Assembly: GCA_031291275.1 (NCBI GenBank) | Contig: JARLJJ010000457.1 | Coordinates: 1-57,601 of the forward strand | Source of the DNA: Formivibrio sp. | GTDB lineage: Bacteria > Pseudomonadota > Gammaproteobacteria > Burkholderiales > Chitinibacteraceae | DNA: 57,601 nucleotides | Direction: 5' to 3' | Shown: positions 21,261 to 32,214 of the stretch, in pieces | Numbering within the stretch: the stretch's first letter is position 1 | Layout: each line of letters opens with the position of its first letter | Translations under genes and position numbers: made by a program | The notes under the pieces: model-generated | Database searches by the model: none | Seen by the model: only the letters and a program-made list of their open reading frames with translations | What the model was told of the DNA's origin: nothing

Positions 21261-21281
21261 AAACTCACACATCCAGAAGTT
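21261..21281 (+). repeat. Left copy of a perfect 21-bp inverted repeat
   Basis: The sequence with core CTCACACATCCAGAAG recurs, reverse-complemented and without a mismatch, at 39729-39749. After one mismatch a further three bases also agree. It sits between the SPOR gene and its terminator. The two copies bracket 18.4 kb of accessory genes. Confidence 0.85.
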
Positions 21282-21296
21282 GATGATTTTCCGGCA

Positions 21297-21329
21297 TTGA
21301 AAAAGAGACCTGATCGGTCTCTTTTTCAA
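21297..21329 (+). terminator. Strong intrinsic terminator of birA-coaX-SPOR
   Basis: TTGAAAAAGAGACC / GGTCTCTTTTTCAA form a 14-bp perfect stem with a 5-base loop and a T-run within the 3' arm. It lies 131 bases after the SPOR stop codon and is nearly symmetric, so it may work from both sides. Confidence 0.9.
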
Positions 21330-21716
21330 TGGTTCCTGCCAAATCGTTCAGCTCAAGGACGATGTGCTATTACTAGTAAGGCGCAGAGGAAATTCGGCTC
21401 TTTTGGCGAGCACACTGCGGGTTTTCGGTCTCTGCAGTCATTCGGCCCTTGCGGCAATGGAATGCCTACTTGTCGCAGGCTGGACATCCATATCGAACGG
21501 ACGCTTCAATGCTTTCCCTGCGGCAGTTCCGCGCCCAATCCTGCTTTTCGATCTGTCGCCAATTGAACGGCGGGTACCAAAATATAGTGGGCCACCGAGC
21601 TTAATTTTTTCGAAAAATGGAGAACCCCATTCATAGCCACCACGTCCCTGATCTTCGTACCAGAATTTGACTCATGGCTTATCCCAGAAAATTCACATCC
21701 AAGGTGAGCAATCTGG
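21330..21716. other. Intergenic region with no recognisable gene
   Basis: Open frames of 60-90 codons exist on the plus strand but start without ribosome binding sites and have no recognisable content. The composition becomes AT-rich toward 21.7 kb, consistent with a promoter region for the hydrolase that follows. It could hold decayed DNA from an insertion. Confidence 0.35.
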
Positions 21717-21742
21717 ATACTAATTAGTATAACTTATAAGTT
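21717..21742. promoter_or_regulatory. Two adjoining perfect palindromes upstream of the exported hydrolase gene
   Basis: ATACTAATTAGTAT (21717-21730) and AACTTATAAGTT (21731-21742) are each perfect palindromes and touch each other. They lie 81 bases before the hydrolase start, a plausible activator-binding position. The nearest candidate binder is the LysR regulator at 26.4-27.4 kb. Confidence 0.5.
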
Positions 21743-21822
21743 CTATTGAAATTACCCGTCTAATCAGATAGCTCACTTGAGCCTAGCATTCAACTCATTC
21801 CTTTCCAGAAAGAGTTGAAACA

Positions 21823-22905
21823 ATGAAATCCTTTCTATCATTGATTGCATTTCTGCTGGCGTCCTCCTTGGGTTTCTCGTCGACAGCCGCTTTGGCACGT
21901 ACCGCAACAACGCCATTGGTGATTCAAGAACAAGGCAGCTTCACGGTAGGCGGAACCGTTAAAACGGAACCGGGCACGTTCGATCCGCTAAAGCCGATGA
22001 TTTCGTCTGGACAAACCTTCCATGGCGATCATGCCTACGCGTTTTATCAAATCCCGGTAAATGCCCGGAAACTGCCCATCGTGATGTGGCATGGCGCAGG
22101 GCAATTTTCGAAGACTTGGGAGACCACTCCCGATGGCCGGGAAGGCTTTCAGAATATCTTTCTGCGCCGCCGCTTCTCGACCTACCTGATTGACCAGCCC
22201 CGCCGAGGCGATGCCGGACGCAGCATGGTCGAAGCGACCATCAAACCGGTGGCCGACGAACAACTGTGGTTCAACCAATTCCGGATTGGTGTTTGGCCGC
22301 ACTATTTCGAAGGCGTTCAATTTTCGAAAGATCCGGAAACACTCAACCAGTACTTCCGGTCGATGACGCCGAATACCGGCCCGTATGATCCTGCTGTGAT
22401 CTCGGATGCCGTTTCTGCCCTCTTCGACAAAATTGGCGATGGCATTTTGTTCACGCACTCGCAAAGCGGTGGCCCGGGTTGGCTGACTGCAATCAAAAAT
22501 CCCAAGGTAAAAGCCATTGTTTCGTTTGAGCCGGGCAGCGGATTCGTCTTTCCGGAAGGCGAAGTACCTGCCCCGATGCCGAGTGCTTTTGACACGCTGC
22601 AAGGCGTGGCTATCCCGCTGGCCGACTTCAATGCGTTGACCAAGATTCCCATCGTGATCTATTACGGCGACAACATTCCAACAGAGCCCACCACGATGCC
22701 GGCGCAAGACAGCTGGCGGGTGCGGCTCGCCATGGCGAAGCTCTGGCGCGACACCGTTAATCGGCATGGCGGGAATGTCACGCTGATTCATCTGCCTGAG
22801 ATCGGTATCAAGGGCAATACCCACTTTGCGTTTTCGGACCTGAACAACGTCCAGATCGCCGATCTGGTCTCGAAATTCCTGGCGAAAAATCGTTTGGACA
22901 AATGA
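21823..22905 (+). CDS. Exported alpha/beta hydrolase, esterase 713-like
   Basis: A 360-residue secreted hydrolase. A Sec signal peptide covers about residues 1-26 (AALA cut). The fold shows an oxyanion HGAG at 90-93 and the nucleophile elbow THSQSGG with Ser213. A following SFEPGSG segment supplies the likely acid Glu, and GNTHFAFSD the histidine. Ser-Glu-His with HSQSG is the pattern of bacterial esterase 713. It is the first gene of a plus-strand run of exported enzymes and has an AAAGAG ribosome binding site. Substrate unknown. Confidence 0.8.
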   Translation: MKSFLSLIAFLLASSLGFSSTAALARTATTPLVIQEQGSFTVGGTVKTEPGTFDPLKPMISSGQTFHGDHAYAFYQIPVNARKLPIVMWHGAGQFSKTWETTPDGREGFQNIFLRRRFSTYLIDQPRRGDAGRSMVEATIKPVADEQLWFNQFRIGVWPHYFEGVQFSKDPETLNQYFRSMTPNTGPYDPAVISDAVSALFDKIGDGILFTHSQSGGPGWLTAIKNPKVKAIVSFEPGSGFVFPEGEVPAPMPSAFDTLQGVAIPLADFNALTKIPIVIYYGDNIPTEPTTMPAQDSWRVRLAMAKLWRDTVNRHGGNVTLIHLPEIGIKGNTHFAFSDLNNVQIADLVSKFLAKNRLDK

Positions 22906-22985
22906 GTGCGATTGGGTCGGGCGCAGGCATGCGCAAAGCCTGTTTATGTATGAATTCCCATTTCATGTTTTGCAGGAGTTTCAAA

Positions 22986-24041
22986 ATGAATTTGAAGATT
23001 TTCAATGCCACCTTATTGGCAACGGTCATTGGCATTGCATCGGGAGGGACAATGGCTGCCGACTATAAGAAAAATCCGTTCACCTTGGTTTATGACGGAG
23101 CAATCACCGAAAACGTCAAAGGCCAAGTCAACATCCGTACCGTGACTTACAAGCTTAATGGTATCGACATTTCCGCCAACGTTTACACCCCGGCAAACTA
23201 TGACTCAAGCAAGAAATACCCGACCGTCGTGGTCGCGCATCCCAATGGGGGCGTAAAAGAACAGGTTGCCGGTTTGTATGCCCAGCGCCTGGCGGAGCAA
23301 GGCTATATCACCATTGCCGCCGATGCCGCCTATCAGGGCGCAAGCGGCGGCCAACCCCGCAATGTGGACAAGCCGTCCTATCGCATTGAAGACATTCATG
23401 GCATGGCTGACTTCATCAGCAAATACGCAGGTGTTGATAGCGCACGCCTCGGCTTGCTCGGTATTTGTGGTGGAGGGGGCTATTCATTGGCTGCCGCGCA
23501 AACCGACAAGCGCTTCAAGTCGATTGCGACGGTCAGCATGTTCAACTCCGGGCGTGTTCGTCGCAATGGCTACATGGATTCGCAGCTGAACACGATTCAG
23601 ACCCGTTTGCAGCAGGCCTCAGCTGCCCGCGCCCAGGAAGCGGCTGGCGGGGCAATTCTTTATGCCGGGGATGCCAATCTGAGTGACGAGCAGATTGCCA
23701 AATTGCCGTTCGATCTGTACCGACAGGGTTACGAGTACTACTGGAAAACGCATGCGCACCCCAACTCGACCTTCAAGTACACCATGAGCAGTTTGCTCGA
23801 TTTGATGCGCTTTGACGCCACCGATCACATCGATCTGATCGACAAGCCCTTGCTGATGATTGCGGGCAGCAAGGCAGATAGCCTGTATATGACCGAGGAT
23901 GCGTTCGCCAAGGCCACTGGCACGAAGGACAAGGAACTCTTCCTGATCAACGGCGCCACCCATATCGAAACCTACTGGGTACCGAAGTATGTGAATCAAG
24001 CGGTGGCAAAGCTTGGGAAGTTTTACGGCAAGACGCTCTGA
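22986..24041 (+). CDS. Exported dienelactone-hydrolase-like alpha/beta hydrolase
   Basis: A 351-residue enzyme with a Sec signal peptide (MNLKIFNATLLATVIGIASG, cut after TMA at about 24). The nucleophile elbow is GICGGGG, so the nucleophile is a cysteine (about Cys161) as in dienelactone hydrolases. The catalytic His is probably in NGATHIETYW, near the end. The frame opens 84 bases earlier, but AGGAG stands 8 bases before ATG 22986. It lies 80 bases after the esterase. A lactone or ester substrate is inferred only from family. Confidence 0.8.
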   Translation: MNLKIFNATLLATVIGIASGGTMAADYKKNPFTLVYDGAITENVKGQVNIRTVTYKLNGIDISANVYTPANYDSSKKYPTVVVAHPNGGVKEQVAGLYAQRLAEQGYITIAADAAYQGASGGQPRNVDKPSYRIEDIHGMADFISKYAGVDSARLGLLGICGGGGYSLAAAQTDKRFKSIATVSMFNSGRVRRNGYMDSQLNTIQTRLQQASAARAQEAAGGAILYAGDANLSDEQIAKLPFDLYRQGYEYYWKTHAHPNSTFKYTMSSLLDLMRFDATDHIDLIDKPLLMIAGSKADSLYMTEDAFAKATGTKDKELFLINGATHIETYWVPKYVNQAVAKLGKFYGKTL

Positions 24042-24102
24042 GGCCATTACGGGTACTCACTGGTACTGCCATTGATGAAATTCGTGGGAAAAAGGGTGAT
24101 AG

Positions 24103-25275
<1,173 letters not shown>

Positions 25276-25383
25276 GGCGGCGAAGAGACAGGAAAAAATG
25301 CCTCCCAACAATACGCAGGGATTGCTCTTGCCTCAAATTGCGGGGCACCACCGCACGAACATTATGTACACGGAATGGTAGTT

Positions 25384-25806
25384 ATGAAAAAACAGTTTTC
25401 TGCAACAGACATGGCAGCAGGCTTATTGATGGCAACAGCGATTGTCCATGCCGAACCCAATGCCACCTCGACCAATGCTAGCGCAGTCAAGGCGCAACCT
25501 TCCCGTGCCCAGCAGTTGATGGGGGATATCGCGCCCAAGATGGCCGAACTCACCGACAACGTCTTGTACGCGGATATCTGGGAGCGCCCACAACTGTCCA
25601 AGCGGGATCGCAGTCTGATTACGGTCAGTGCCCTGGTTGCAATGAATCGTCCGGACCAACTCAGATCGCATTTGGCACTGGCTCGACAGAATGGTGTTAC
25701 CGAGGAAGAACTGGTCGAAGCAATTACCCACATGGCGTTTTACTCGGGGTGGCCCAATGCGGTGACCGCTATTGGTATCGCCAAGGAGGTTTTCAAGAAA
25801 AAGTAA
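25384..25806 (+). CDS. Exported carboxymuconolactone-decarboxylase-family protein
   Basis: A 140-residue protein of the AhpD/CMD fold. The first 23 residues look like a signal peptide, though with an Asp ahead of the hydrophobic stretch (cut after VHA). The core has LSKRDRSLITVSALVA and HMAFYSGWPNA, the gamma-carboxymuconolactone decarboxylase type; the AhpD CxxC redox pair is absent. It follows the Tat-AKR by 108 bases. A second ATG nine bases upstream is possible. Family is clear; reaction unknown. Confidence 0.8.
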   Translation: MKKQFSATDMAAGLLMATAIVHAEPNATSTNASAVKAQPSRAQQLMGDIAPKMAELTDNVLYADIWERPQLSKRDRSLITVSALVAMNRPDQLRSHLALARQNGVTEEELVEAITHMAFYSGWPNAVTAIGIAKEVFKKK

Positions 25807-25818
25807 ACCTTTGAATAA

Positions 25819-25843
25819 GGGCGCATGAAAAAACCATGCGCCC
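25819..25843 (+). terminator. Hairpin downstream of the CMD-family gene
   Basis: GGGCGCATG / CATGCGCCC form a 9-bp stem with a 7-base loop 12 bases after the stop codon. No T-run follows, so it may be a partial terminator or a 3'-end stabiliser between the CMD and cupin genes. Confidence 0.4.
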
Positions 25844-25893
25844 CGTTCATCCTGCCGTAGGGATGTTTTGGTCATTGAGGGTAAGGAAATGCA

Positions 25894-26373
25894 ATGCAAA
25901 AAACTGCAATCACAGCAATGTTGTCGGGATTTCTCTTGATGCCAGCGACATCCGTACAGGCCGATGACCCAACAGTTTCAATTTTGCGAGTGGGATCGCA
26001 GCCGTCAGTACCGGCTGATGCCAAGTACTTTACGGGTGTGGCCCGGGTGGACTCGCGCTTTCAAAGATCTGAACCCGCAAAAATTAGCGGTGGGCTGGTG
26101 ACATTCGAACCCGGAGCTCGGACAGCATGGCACAGCCACCCGCTAGGTCAAACCTTGATTGTCACGTCAGGTGTTGGCTGGGTGCAGTCCTGGGGCGGAG
26201 CTGTTCAAGAATTCAGAGAGGGTGATGTCGTGTGGATACCGCCAGAGGTCAAGCACTGGCATGGTGCCACCGCAACGACAGGAATGTCGCACTTTGCTGT
26301 TTCCGAGTCTTTGAACGGAAAAAGTGTGGTCTGGATGGACAAGGTCTCAGACGAACAATACCTGGCTAAATGA
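25894..26373 (+). CDS. Exported cupin, hydroxynitrile-lyase-like
   Basis: A 159-residue single-domain cupin with a Sec signal peptide (cut after VQA, about residue 23). The metal site pattern is His80, His82, Gln86 (AWHSHPLGQTL) and His121, with His123 in KHWHGA. This exact pattern and the ending VSDEQYLAK closely resemble the manganese cupins with (R)-hydroxynitrile lyase activity, known from Granulicella and Acidobacterium. Those studied forms are cytosolic; a signal peptide is unusual. Whether it makes or cleaves cyanohydrins is not shown. Confidence 0.8.
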   Translation: MQKTAITAMLSGFLLMPATSVQADDPTVSILRVGSQPSVPADAKYFTGVARVDSRFQRSEPAKISGGLVTFEPGARTAWHSHPLGQTLIVTSGVGWVQSWGGAVQEFREGDVVWIPPEVKHWHGATATTGMSHFAVSESLNGKSVVWMDKVSDEQYLAK

Positions 26374-26386
26374 GAAATACCGGCAT

Positions 26387-26420
26387 CCCAATCGGTACAT
26401 CCTTGGGTGTACCGATTGGG
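26387..26420. terminator. Long hairpin between the convergent cupin and LysR genes
   Basis: CCCAATCGGTACA and its exact complement form a 13-bp stem with an 8-base loop, midway between two converging stop codons (26373 and 26431). There is no T-run, but position and symmetry suggest a shared transcription end. Confidence 0.55.
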
Positions 26421-26430
26421 GGAGCTTAAG

Positions 26431-27354
26431 TCAGTTTGTCGCGCGTGTGTTCGAGTAGCGCAACGCATCCACGAGCAACGAAAACGCTTGGGAGTGATGT
26501 TTCCTGCTGGGGTAATACAGGTGGTAGCCAGAGAAGCTTGGGCACCAGTCTTCGAGAACGCGAATCAGGTGGCCCGCTTCGACATGGGTGGTGATTTGAT
26601 CTTCTGGCAAATAGGCGAGCCCCAACCCTGATAGTACCGAACTCAGGCGCATGCCGATGTTGTTGAAGATGAGCTGACCTTCGACCCGGACGTTCATCAC
26701 GTGCCCCTCTTTCCCGAATTCCCAGGAAAACACCCCACCGTAAGTGGGCAATCGCATCCCGATGCAGTTATGCGCTGTCAGGTCTTCTGGGATTACTGGC
26801 TGAGGATGTGCCGCGAAATAGGCGGGAGAGCCGACCACGGCCATATGCATATCCGGGCTGATGCGTACCGCAATCATATCCTTTGCGACCTGTTCTCCCA
26901 GCCGGATGCCGGCATCATAGGCATCCGCTGAAATGTCGGTGAGCCCGTTGTCTACCGTTACTTCGACATGGATATCTGGATAGTGCGGCAAGAAGCGCGC
27001 GAGAGCGGGCTGCAGCACTGACAAGGCAGCATGTTCTCCAGCCGTGATTCGGATGTTTCCTGCAGGTTTGTCGCGCAATTCACTCAATGCCGCCAGTTCG
27101 AATTCAATTTCTTCGAATCGGGGCCTGATGGTGCACAGCAAGCGCTCGCCTGCTTCTGTCGGCGACACACTGCGGGTGGTTCGCGTCAGAAGCAGCAAGC
27201 CAAGACGTTCTTCCAAAGCCCGCATGCTTTGGCTCAGTGCGGATTGTGACACGCCGAGCTTGGCCGCCGCCTTGGTAAAACTCCGTTCCTTTGCAACCAT
27301 TGCAAAGGAGGCCAGGTCATTGAAGTTCTCATGCGGCATCGATTTATTAGCCAT
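26431..27354 (-). CDS. LysR-family transcriptional regulator
   Basis: A 307-residue LTTR of the CrgA/YafC-like type. The HTH reads AAAKLGVSQSALSQSMRALE, and the effector domain follows from about residue 95. The frame goes up to 27489, but ATG 27354 gives a family-like start (MANKSMPHENFNDLASF). It is convergent with the cupin gene and divergent from the frameshifted MFS gene. Likely targets are that MFS gene or the exported enzyme run upstream. The effector is unknown. Confidence 0.9.
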   Translation of the reverse strand: MANKSMPHENFNDLASFAMVAKERSFTKAAAKLGVSQSALSQSMRALEERLGLLLLTRTTRSVSPTEAGERLLCTIRPRFEEIEFELAALSELRDKPAGNIRITAGEHAALSVLQPALARFLPHYPDIHVEVTVDNGLTDISADAYDAGIRLGEQVAKDMIAVRISPDMHMAVVGSPAYFAAHPQPVIPEDLTAHNCIGMRLPTYGGVFSWEFGKEGHVMNVRVEGQLIFNNIGMRLSSVLSGLGLAYLPEDQITTHVEAGHLIRVLEDWCPSFSGYHLYYPSRKHHSQAFSLLVDALRYSNTRATN

Positions 27355-27502
27355 TCTTATTACCCCATCCTGATTTGGCCAGCTTATCACTAAGCGGCGC
27401 AAACAGTAGAGTTCGTTCCAAGGGAAATCGATGGATTCCTCACAACGGAAACACGGCTGATGGTGATCACTTCCGATTCTGGCCATCATCCTGATCAGCT
27501 AT

Positions 27503-28863
27503 GTGATGATCGTGCTCGACATTTCGATCGTGATTACGGGTCTGCCGAAGATTAAGCAGGAGCTTGGCTTTTCCGATGCGGGACTCTCCTGGATCTCTAA
27601 TGCCTACACCCTCACTTTTGGCGGTTTCTTGTTGCTGGGTGCTCGGGCCGGGGACATTTTGGGGCGCCGCCGCATGTTTGTGAGAGGACTCGCCATTTTT
27701 GCACTTTCGTCACTGACGATTGGATTGGTGCAATCCCCGAGCTGGCTGGTTGCTGCGCGTGCGATTCAAGGCTTGGGTTCTGCGATTCTGGCACCATCGA
27801 CGCTGGCATTACTGCAAACCAATTTCGCGGCAGGTGCCGAACGTAATCGCGCCATTGCTTTATATGCCTCAACGGCAGGGGTTTCTGCGAGTATTGGCCT
27901 GGTTCTCGGGGGCATCCTTGCCGACTGGTACTCCTGGCGCGTGGGTTTCTTCATCAATATTCCGATCGGCATGGCATTGATATGGGCCGCCAAGCAATAC
28001 ATTCCAGAAACAGAAAAACACTCAGGCAAGTTCGATTTGGCGGGCGCGTTGGTCTCCACCCTCGGCATGAGCGCGCTGGTGTTTGGTGTCGTTCAATCTG
28101 CGATTTCCGGCTGGGGCCATACGCTGACCCTTCAGGCGCTGGCTGTTGGGGTGTTACTGCTTGCCCTCTTTGTTGGGATCGAATTGCGGGCAAAGCAGCC
28201 GATCATGCCGTTGCGCTTGTTCGCAAGCAAAGAGCGCAGTGGTGCCTATGTGGTTCGGGTTCTTTTCCTGGGTGCCAATGTCGGTTTTTTCTTTTTCTCT
28301 ACCCAGTACATGCAAGCGGTTCGGGGATTCAGCCCCGCATTGACAGGGCTCGCCTTTTTGCCTGCGATGCTCACCAATTTTCTGGTGGCGCTATCCGTAC
28401 CCAATCTGATTCGTCAGATTGGGGCCAGCAAGGTACTGATAGGCAGCATCGTCATAGGACTGATCGGCATGCTTTGGCTCAGTCAGGTTTCAAGTACAAC
28501 CAGCTACATGAGCGGACTGCTTTTACCGATGCTCCTGATCGGCATTGGCCAAGGCGGTGCAATGGGGCCACTCACGATTTCAGGTGTTGCCGACGTGGCC
28601 ATACAGGATGCCGGCGCGGCGTCAGGTCTGGTGAATGCCGCACACCAACTGGGGATTCACTTGGCTTGGGCGTACAGATTGCGGCAACGGCTTTGGGCAC
28701 AGGAACGCTCAGCGGGGCAGACCTGCTGACTCACTCGGTGAGTAATGCCATGTTGGCGGCTTCGGCCATGCTGATCCTCGCTCTGGCCTTGGCATTCGCC
28801 CTCATCGTTCATCCCAAGATGCAAAAGGCAGTCGCTACGAGTTCGGATGTGGTCCGGGCATGA
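27503..28863 (+). pseudogene. MFS transporter of the DHA2 (14-helix) type, frameshifted
   Basis: The frame from 27503 encodes a DHA2-like drug exporter (MIVLDISIVITGLPKIKQ, then GRRRMFVRGL) and stops at 28729. The missing end is found in another frame up to 28863: SLGLGVQIAATALGTGTL and further helices. One missing G in the GGGG run near 28650 would join them. The N-terminus is also unusual: in-frame residues SLPILAIILISYV precede the first usable start but are cut off by TGA codons, while MDSSQRKHG lies just ahead in the same frame (27430). It may be a decaying gene or contain assembly errors. The divergent LysR is its likely regulator. Confidence 0.7.
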
Positions 28864-28900
28864 AATTGTTCATTCTCGAACCCGAAGCAAGAGTGCAAGG

Positions 28901-29917
28901 ATGATGGACATTGTTAGGACCGCCTGTATGGCACTGTCGGTATTCATGGCGACTTCTCTGGTTGAGACCAACGAGTGTGATGCACTGGCATCGGATGAAA
29001 AATCTGGAAGCGTCGCGCCCGCACGCAGTGGCGAGCATTTGCAGACCAACAGCCAGATTCGGGATCTTTTGAACCACCCGGCATTTTCCGGTTATGCGCG
29101 TTTGCTCTTGCCTTGGGATGACCGTCATTACGACGAGAGCATGCCACTCAGCCAGCTCGGTACCCTGTTGCCCTATCACAGTCATGTTGATCCGGAAATT
29201 GCGGTGCAGGCCCTGAACCGGATGGTTGATGACGCAAGCCATGGCAATACCGTGTTTTACAACTTCTACACTGAGACGGAAAAGCAGGCGCAGCCATCGA
29301 AGATAAATACCGGACTGTTCTTTTTCCGGGGTAAACCTGGTGCGCCATTCGCGGTTATCGCGCCTGGCGGCGGCTTCTCCTATGTCGCCTCTGTGCATGA
29401 AGGTTTTCCGTATGCCATGGAGATTAACAAAGCCGGTTACAACGCCTTCGTTCTGAAATACCGGGTCGGCCCGGGGGGCATGGTGGCGACTCGGGATCTG
29501 GCGGCCGCAATCTCCTTTATCTTCAGGAATGCACAGACTCTGGGCGTCAGCACCCAGAGTTATTCGCTGTGGGGAAGCTCGGCCGGCGCAAGAATGGCGG
29601 CCAGTATCGGCTCTCACGGTGTTGCCTCTTTTGGCGGAGACACGCTTCCCAAGCCGGCCACGGTGGTGATGGCGTATACGGGGCATTCCGATTGCGCGAC
29701 GGAGGAACCGCCCACCTTTGTGGTTGTCGGTGAGCAAGATGGCATCGTTTCGCCAGTAGTCATGGAAAGACGGGTCGCTGAACTGCGCAAGGCAGGAGCG
29801 GAAGTTGAATTCCATCGGTACCCGGGGCTTGGTCATGGTTTCGGCCCCGGCAACGGAACCCGTGCCGAAGGTTGGATTGAACTTGCTACCCGATTTTGGG
29901 GCAAACAAATCAAGTGA
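28901..29917 (+). CDS. Exported alpha/beta hydrolase (acetyl-esterase/BD-FAE-like)
   Basis: A 338-residue hydrolase beginning with a short signal-like segment (MMDIVRTACMALSVFMATSL, possible cut after DALA). The core has the oxyanion stretch APGGGFSYVA, the nucleophile elbow WGSSAGARM, the acid region VVVGEQDGIVSP and the histidine in PGLGHGFGPG. This order fits acetyl-xylan/BD-FAE-type esterases. AAGG immediately precedes the tandem ATGATG. It follows the MFS gene closely, so the two may be co-transcribed. It is distinct from the two hydrolases at 21.8-24.0 kb. Confidence 0.8.
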   Translation: MMDIVRTACMALSVFMATSLVETNECDALASDEKSGSVAPARSGEHLQTNSQIRDLLNHPAFSGYARLLLPWDDRHYDESMPLSQLGTLLPYHSHVDPEIAVQALNRMVDDASHGNTVFYNFYTETEKQAQPSKINTGLFFFRGKPGAPFAVIAPGGGFSYVASVHEGFPYAMEINKAGYNAFVLKYRVGPGGMVATRDLAAAISFIFRNAQTLGVSTQSYSLWGSSAGARMAASIGSHGVASFGGDTLPKPATVVMAYTGHSDCATEEPPTFVVVGEQDGIVSPVVMERRVAELRKAGAEVEFHRYPGLGHGFGPGNGTRAEGWIELATRFWGKQIK

Positions 29918-29950
29918 TGCGTTGTTCATCCAAGAAACAACGCTTTTTAA

Positions 29951-31059
<1,109 letters not shown>

Positions 31060-31075
31060 TCAAACAGGAAACAGC

Positions 31076-31753
31076 ATGAAAATCTTGATATTCGGTGCTA
31101 CCGGCATGGTGGGCCAAGGCACACTGCGTGAATGCCTTGCCGCAACCGATGTGAGCCAGGTGACGACCGTGGGCCGTACCCCGGTGGTGCAAGTTCATCC
31201 CAAGTTGCAGCAATTGGAACGCGCCGACCTGATGACACTGGACGCCTTCGGCGATGAACTGCAGGGATTCGATGCCTGCTTCTTTTGTCTGGGCGTCTCG
31301 TCTTCTGGGATGAGCGAGGATGCCTACCGACACATCACTTACGAGGTCACCCTGAAAGTGGCCGACCTGCTGGCCCGCCTGAATCCCGACATGACGTTTG
31401 TCTATGTTTCGGGCGCGGGTACGGATGGCAGTGAACAGGGGCGCAGCATGTGGGCGCGAATCAAAGGCAAGACCGAAAACGACTTGCAGAAGCTGCCGTT
31501 CCGCAGCGTATACCTGCTCCGCCCCGGCATCATTCAACCGTTGCATGGCATCCGGTCGAAAACACCTGCCTACCGGCGCTTTTACAATCTGGCCAATCCC
31601 TTGCTGTCGCTGATCCGTCGGGTATTCCCCGGCGCGATTGTGACGACCGAAGACATCGGACAAGCCATGCTCAACGCGGCACGACAAAGCAAAGACCGCG
31701 TGGTGGTCGAGGCAAAAGACATGATTCCATTGGCTCGTGGACTGGATGTCTGA
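31076..31753 (+). CDS. Atypical SDR / NAD(P)-binding epimerase-like protein
   Basis: A 225-residue single Rossmann-domain protein. The nucleotide-binding loop GATGMVGQGTLREC is at the N-terminus (about residues 7-20), followed by VSGAGTDGSEQG and YLLRPGIIQP, as in NmrA/HTATIP2-type atypical SDRs. A Tyr-x3-Lys catalytic motif is not evident, so it could be a redox sensor as easily as an enzyme. ATG 31076 has AGGAAACAGC upstream. It ends the plus-strand run. Confidence 0.8.
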   Translation: MKILIFGATGMVGQGTLRECLAATDVSQVTTVGRTPVVQVHPKLQQLERADLMTLDAFGDELQGFDACFFCLGVSSSGMSEDAYRHITYEVTLKVADLLARLNPDMTFVYVSGAGTDGSEQGRSMWARIKGKTENDLQKLPFRSVYLLRPGIIQPLHGIRSKTPAYRRFYNLANPLLSLIRRVFPGAIVTTEDIGQAMLNAARQSKDRVVVEAKDMIPLARGLDV

Positions 31754-32214
31754 AAAAACAATTCACCCCATTCCTCCTGCAATTGCTTGAGATTGAGTAG
31801 CGATTTTCTAATCCGGGAGCGAGCATATCCAGAAATCTGCGTAAACCAGCCATTGTTTGACGATCTTTTGATTGGCAGCTTTGTGTCGAGTAGTTCACGT
31901 CGGCTATTCGGCCGGTTTCGGAATGCACCCGCCATTCGAATGACAGCTTTGCCAAGTTGATGACAGGCGGATTTTGGCCGGAAGTGTGAGTTCGTTATTC
32001 AGTCCATAAGCGGACAACCAGTTTGAGCTAGCCGATTATGAGCTATCAGTCATGACATGAGTAAGAGCTTGAAGAAAAATTGACAGTCATTCGTTGAATC
32101 CCGTTGGTGCCAACGGCTGCAATGGCCTTGCGCGTGATGAGTACCGAAGCGCGTAGGGAGTCGCCCCGGTCACCCTTGTGGCTGATCCCGTCATGACTCG
32201 TAACTTTAACGGGA
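31754..32214. other. Intergenic stretch between converging gene groups
   Basis: About 460 bases without a supportable gene. Minus-strand open frames of 60-117 codons lack ribosome binding sites and recognisable domains. Several short inverted repeats occur, for example CCGTTGG / CCAACGG near 32102-32120. It could be remnant DNA. Confidence 0.35.

Noticed and set aside
21297-21636. Plus-strand open frames of about 90 codons after the birA operon terminator
   Set aside because: One starts inside the terminator stem and none has a ribosome binding site or recognisable domain.
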